Source: Candidatus Hydrogenedentota bacterium (GTDB taxonomy: Bacteria; Spirochaetota; Leptospiria; Turneriellales; J094). Taken from it: a stretch of DNA of 8,301 bases. Shown piece by piece: positions 5,010-8,301 of this stretch. Under the pieces are notes generated by a model. That model was given only the letters and a program-made list of their open reading frames with translations, ran no database searches and was not told the DNA's origin. Location of the stretch: the NCBI GenBank assembly GCA_003695005.1, contig RFJE01000188.1, positions 1 to 8,301 on the forward strand. Direction: 5' to 3'. Every line of letters begins with the position of its first letter. Positions within the stretch are counted from its first letter, which is position 1. The position numbers and the translations under genes were made by a program.

Positions 5010-6449
5010 ATGAACATAAGTGCAGCAGATATTCAGGCAATTGTCGATGAGGTTGTCAGGGAAATTCAGCAAAAGGGTGTATCCGCGGGTATGCCAAACC
5101 CCGAAGCTGCGGATATGCAAGATGGAATTTTTCCTGATATCGATTCTGCTGTAGAAGCGGCAACAAAAGCATATTACGAGTTAAAAGAATGCGGTGTCAA
5201 TAAACGGATTGAAATTATTGAAGCCATTCGGCAAGTGATGCGGGATAATGTGCAAAACCTAGCAAACATGGCAGTAGACGAAACAGGATTAGGCCGCAGA
5301 GACGACAAAGTTACTAAAAATTTAGTCGTCATTAATAAAACACCGGGGGTAGAATGTTTACAAGCTTATGCATACACGGGCGATGAAGGTTTAGTTTTAG
5401 TCGAGCGAGCGAGCTGGGGAGTGATTGGTTCCATTACCCCGACAACAAACCCGTCGGAAACGATTATTTGCAATGGGATTAGCTTTATTGCGGCGGGAAA
5501 TACCGGTGTTTTTAATCCACATCCGCGTGCTAAAAATACAAGTGCCTTTACTGTTAAGCTTATGAATCGCGCCAGCAAAGCTGTAGGTGGTCCCGGAAAT
5601 TTAGTAACCGCAGTAGCGAATCCAACTATTGAAAGTGCCGGTCAGCTTATGAAGCACCCTAAAATTGCAATGCTAGTGGTAACCGGTGGTCCCGGGGTAG
5701 TAAAAGCAGCCTTTCAGTCAGGGAAAAAAGTCGTTTGTGGAGGACCGGGGAATCCCCCATCCGTAGTAGACGAAACAGCGCGGTTAGAAAAAGCAGGTCG
5801 CGATATTGTAAAGGGGCATTCCTTTGATAATAATATCATCTGTACGGATGAAAAAGAAGTGATTGTGGTAGAGAAAGTTGCAGACCATTTAATTGATGTG
5901 ATGCGAGCTGCAGGGGGGTATTTAATTAACCGCAGCCAAATTGATAGACTTACGCAAATTGTGCTTAAAGATTTTGGATCGGCGAAACCAGGGTGCGGGG
6001 GCCATGCCAATCCAAAATATGTCGGTCAGGATGCCGCAAAACTTTTACGTGAAATAGGTATAAATGTAAACCAGGATATTCGCTGCATTTTAGCCGAAGT
6101 ACCTAATGATCACCCGCTAATTTGGACAGAGCAGCTTATGCCTATTTTACCAATTACCCGTGTCCCCGATGTTGATACAGGCATTGATTTAGCGGTTCGC
6201 TGCGAGCACTATTACAATCACACTGCGTCCATGCATTCTTTAAATTTAGATAAGCTCGATAAAATGGCCAAAACATTCCAGGGTTCTATTTTTGTAAAAA
6301 ATGCACCTAACTATGCAGGGCTTGGCGAAGGTGGAAGTGGTTGGACTTCGTTTACAATTGCATCACCAACAGGAGATGGTCTAACAACAGCCATTACATT
6401 TTCGCGCGAGCGGCGCTGTGTTTTAGCCGATCATTTTAGGATTGTATAA
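5010..6449 (+). CDS. pduP: CoA-acylating aldehyde dehydrogenase (PduP/EutE-like) with BMC targeting peptide
   Basis: This 479-residue enzyme oxidises an aldehyde, here most likely acetaldehyde from DeoC, with NAD+ and CoA to acyl-CoA and NADH. It is the core enzyme of metabolosomes. Residues 2-22 (NISAADIQAIVDEVVREIQ...) form an amphipathic helix followed by a Gly/Pro/Ala-rich linker, typical of the PduP encapsulation peptide. Family motifs are SITPTTNPSETIICN (141-155), GGPGNPPSVVD (244-254; other members often have GAGNPP), the catalytic Cys278 in SFDNNIIC, and HPRAKNTS (171-178). The C-terminal GEGGSGWTSFTIASPTGDG matches the family end. GGAG-type ribosome binding site GGAG (5001-5004) lies five bases before the ATG. 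The eut name eutE would fit as well; the symbol denotes the family, not proven propanal specificity. Confidence 0.96.
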   Translation: MNISAADIQAIVDEVVREIQQKGVSAGMPNPEAADMQDGIFPDIDSAVEAATKAYYELKECGVNKRIEIIEAIRQVMRDNVQNLANMAVDETGLGRRDDKVTKNLVVINKTPGVECLQAYAYTGDEGLVLVERASWGVIGSITPTTNPSETIICNGISFIAAGNTGVFNPHPRAKNTSAFTVKLMNRASKAVGGPGNLVTAVANPTIESAGQLMKHPKIAMLVVTGGPGVVKAAFQSGKKVVCGGPGNPPSVVDETARLEKAGRDIVKGHSFDNNIICTDEKEVIVVEKVADHLIDVMRAAGGYLINRSQIDRLTQIVLKDFGSAKPGCGGHANPKYVGQDAAKLLREIGINVNQDIRCILAEVPNDHPLIWTEQLMPILPITRVPDVDTGIDLAVRCEHYYNHTASMHSLNLDKLDKMAKTFQGSIFVKNAPNYAGLGEGGSGWTSFTIASPTGDGLTTAITFSRERRCVLADHFRIV

Positions 6450-6721
6450 TGAAATTAGGGAGAGTAACCGGTACCGTAGTCTGCACGCAAAAACTTTCGG
6501 GCTTTGAAGGACAAAAATTCTTACTGGTACAACCTATGGATGAAAAAGGCAATCCACTCGGGGATGAAATTATTGCCAATGATGTAGCACAAGCAGGTCA
6601 AGGCGATATCGTGCTTTTTGAAACAGGTCGCGAAGGAGCTTATGCATTGCCAAAACCTAAAGACAATGTCTCGGACGCCTGTATTTTAGCTGTTGTCGAT
6701 CAAATCTATGTAGCTTTGTGA
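6449..6721 (+). CDS. BMC-P shell vertex protein 4, divergent
   Basis: This 90-residue BMC-P starts within the dehydrogenase stop (TAATG overlap). It has GTVVCTQKL (8-16), KFLLVQPMD (23-31), NDVAQAGQGD (44-53) and ILAVVDQIYV. The usual GSSAR segment is replaced by TGREGAY (59-65), so the surface near the pentamer pore or interface differs from the other three copies. It has no C-terminal tail. Position directly after the cargo dehydrogenase, apart from the other shell genes, is unusual enough to suggest a specific role, for example a different vertex type. Confidence 0.93.
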   Translation: MKLGRVTGTVVCTQKLSGFEGQKFLLVQPMDEKGNPLGDEIIANDVAQAGQGDIVLFETGREGAYALPKPKDNVSDACILAVVDQIYVAL

Positions 6722-8301
6722 TTTTTTTTGAAAAAGAAAAAGCTTACGAAGCGCTTCGCTATACCGTAACCAATGCAAAAACTGTGCGTATTGCCAGTGC
6801 ATTTTTAGATCCATTAGGTTTTGAGCTGCTCATCCCTTTTTTAGAAAAGAAACAAGTAAAACTTTTAGTAGGTCGCAAAGAAGGGGGAAAAGATAAAGCC
6901 AAAGAATTTATTTTGGATTTTATGGAAGAGTTAGCACAAGCACCTATACGAGAAAAAACACAACTTGTAAAAAAAATTATATCAGCGTTAAAAAACCAAA
7001 CGTTATTTTGTGCCGTCAATACATCCCCCTTTACACTGGAAGCCAAGTACCGCTTTTTACATGCAAAAGTTTATATTGCAGATGACCAAAAAGCACTGAT
7101 TACTTCCGCCAATGTTTCCAGGCAAGGTCTTTTGCAAGCCATTGAAGCAGGATATGTGGTGGAACAAAAACCAGAGATCAAATACTTAATTGAAAAATAC
7201 GATGAGTATTTCCAAGAAGCAGTTTCCATTGCCGATGAGCTACTAGAAAAACTTTTAGAATTTTTAAATGCTCATGATCCATGGGAAGTTTATGCTCGAT
7301 CCTTGCTTGCTGTATATGGAATGCCAGATACCGAAACAACCGCATTACCACAACCTGCCGACTACCAAGTTCCCGTGATCGCTAGAGCATTGCAAAACAT
7401 TCGTGAGCTGAATGGCTGTTATTTAGTGGCCGCCACAGGACTTGGCAAAACAATTATTGCAGGGCATGTCGTTGCAGCCCTTTTTCAGGCAAGAGGAATT
7501 CGAGCGGTTACCATTTTTTGTCCTGCAGGCCTACGAGAAATGTGGCGTCGAACCATGAGAATGGCCGGAATCTCTTCTGTAGAATTCTCGTATCATACTT
7601 TATCCGCAGAAAATCCGGAAACAGACAAAAACGTAGTGATATTAGATCATGAGCTAAAAAATATGGATAGCAGTCACTTAATTATTTTAGATGAATCTCA
7701 TAATTTACGAAATCCAGAGGAGCGAAAAAACGAAGAAAAATTACGAAACAAGAGAATTAAACAAGCTGTACAAGCCGGCTGCAAAATTTTAATGTTAACG
7801 GCCACCCCCTTTAGTCGAGGTATCGAGGATGTAAACGCACAACTTAATCTTTTACCGATTCCCGAAACCAAATGGGAATTTGGAAAGCCAGAACATACCA
7901 TCAATAAAATATCCAGCGTAAAAGAATTATCGAATCTTCCCAATGCCATTGTGCTAACCGGACCAACTGTGGTAAAACATTTTAGCCGTAAAGATGAAAA
8001 TGGGAACTTATATATATTGTTTGGAGAGCATCAAAAAAGGTATTTTCCGCAAGAGCTGCGCATTCGTAACATAGAGTATCACAACCCGTATGATGATTTC
8101 TTTGCGGGTTTACTAGAACAAAATTTACTACGAGTGCAGGATAAAAACCAATCCGCTTTTTTATTTGAGGATGAAGTTTTATTAGGCAAAAATTTAGGGG
8201 GGTTTAATGCGCAGCTTTTGCCACAAATTTGTTCTTCATCGGCACAAGTAAAACAACTCATGGAAAATTTACACAATGCAACTGGTTACCAAAATATACG
8301 C
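6718..8301 (+). CDS. PLD-nuclease/SF2 helicase fusion (partial, runs off the window)
   Basis: The frame is open for 528 codons to the right edge. The N-terminal part (about 15-180) is a phospholipase D-like domain with VRIASAFLD and an HxK(x4)D motif, His115-Lys117-Asp122 in FLHAKVYIADD, followed by ITSANVS. Next comes an SF2 helicase core: ATGLGKT Walker A (239-245, Lys244), DESH box (325-328) and TATPF motif III (361-365). The second RecA domain lies at least partly beyond the window. GTG 6718 overlaps the BMC-P4 stop (GTGA), a typical coupled junction. It has no clear ribosome binding site of its own, and later ATGs, such as 6922, would cut into the PLD domain. Fusions of this kind are SNF2/DEAD-like enzymes thought to process DNA or RNA, and some sit in antiviral loci. 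A role in the microcompartment is not evident. A T8 tract (6722-6729) lies in codons 2-4. Confidence 0.85.
   Translation, partial: MIFFEKEKAYEALRYTVTNAKTVRIASAFLDPLGFELLIPFLEKKQVKLLVGRKEGGKDKAKEFILDFMEELAQAPIREKTQLVKKIISALKNQTLFCAVNTSPFTLEAKYRFLHAKVYIADDQKALITSANVSRQGLLQAIEAGYVVEQKPEIKYLIEKYDEYFQEAVSIADELLEKLLEFLNAHDPWEVYARSLLAVYGMPDTETTALPQPADYQVPVIARALQNIRELNGCYLVAATGLGKTIIAGHVVAALFQARGIRAVTIFCPAGLREMWRRTMRMAGISSVEFSYHTLSAENPETDKNVVILDHELKNMDSSHLIILDESHNLRNPEERKNEEKLRNKRIKQAVQAGCKILMLTATPFSRGIEDVNAQLNLLPIPETKWEFGKPEHTINKISSVKELSNLPNAIVLTGPTVVKHFSRKDENGNLYILFGEHQKRYFPQELRIRNIEYHNPYDDFFAGLLEQNLLRVQDKNQSAFLFEDEVLLGKNLGGFNAQLLPQICSSSAQVKQLMENLHNATGYQNIR

Noticed and set aside
6712..6747. T8 tract and AGCTTT/AAAGCT repeat as a terminator after BMC-P4
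   Set aside because: There is no GC-rich stem before the T-run, and the region is the start of an open coding frame of over 500 codons.
1..8301. CRISPR arrays, tRNA or rRNA genes, insertion sequences
   Set aside because: No regularly spaced repeats, RNA-gene signatures, transposase frames or terminal inverted repeats were seen; coding sequence fills almost the whole window.

Overview
The window is AT-rich bacterial DNA with all genes on the + strand, packed end to end. Several stop and start codons overlap or lie one or two bases apart: TAATG junctions at 3624-3628 and 6447-6451, and a GTGA overlap at 6718-6721. From about 938 to 6721 it carries a bacterial microcompartment (BMC) operon. No marker identifies the host. 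A microcompartment built around acetaldehyde chemistry suggests a fermentative, probably anaerobic bacterium, possibly from a poorly sampled lineage, but that is inference.

Layout. Positions 1-147 may be the 3' end of an upstream gene, followed by a short stretch with two perfect palindromes. Positions 172-936 hold a helical protein of unknown function. Then come: pentameric shell protein BMC-P1 (938-1207); an RpiB/LacA-type sugar-phosphate isomerase (1210-1737); deoxyribose-5-phosphate aldolase DeoC (1753-2631); hexameric shell protein BMC-H behind a near-perfect ribosome binding site (2683-2985); a permuted double-stacking-type trimer BMC-T (3018-3626); two consecutive BMC-P genes (3626-3937 and 3939-4235); triosephosphate isomerase (4237-4998); a PduP/EutE-like CoA-acylating aldehyde dehydrogenase (5010-6449); and a fourth, divergent BMC-P (6449-6721). 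From 6718 to the window end runs the first 528 codons of a PLD-nuclease/SF2-helicase fusion, whose start overlaps the last shell gene.

How it works together (inference from families). The isomerase, aldolase and dehydrogenase each carry a short amphipathic N-terminal helix plus linker, typical of peptides that target cargo into BMC shells. DeoC would split 2-deoxyribose-5-phosphate into acetaldehyde and glyceraldehyde-3-phosphate. The dehydrogenase would convert acetaldehyde, CoA and NAD+ to acetyl-CoA and NADH. Triosephosphate isomerase would turn glyceraldehyde-3-phosphate into dihydroxyacetone phosphate and so pull the unfavourable retro-aldol step. The RpiB-like enzyme would act on a related sugar phosphate. 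From memory, DeoC/RpiB BMC loci have been catalogued as sugar-phosphate-utilising (SPU) microcompartments. The triosephosphate isomerase, the four vertex proteins, the unknown first gene and the coupled helicase are what set this one apart. No phosphotransacylase, acetate kinase or alcohol dehydrogenase is visible, so CoA and NAD+ recycling must lie elsewhere or be done differently.

Most notable points: an A8 tract at the end of the third BMC-P gene where loss of one A would fuse the shell protein in frame to triosephosphate isomerase, which has no targeting peptide; an Asp in place of the catalytic Cys in the RpiB-like enzyme, as in LacA; a Cys-rich CxCxCH linker in DeoC; and the helicase-nuclease joined to a metabolic operon.
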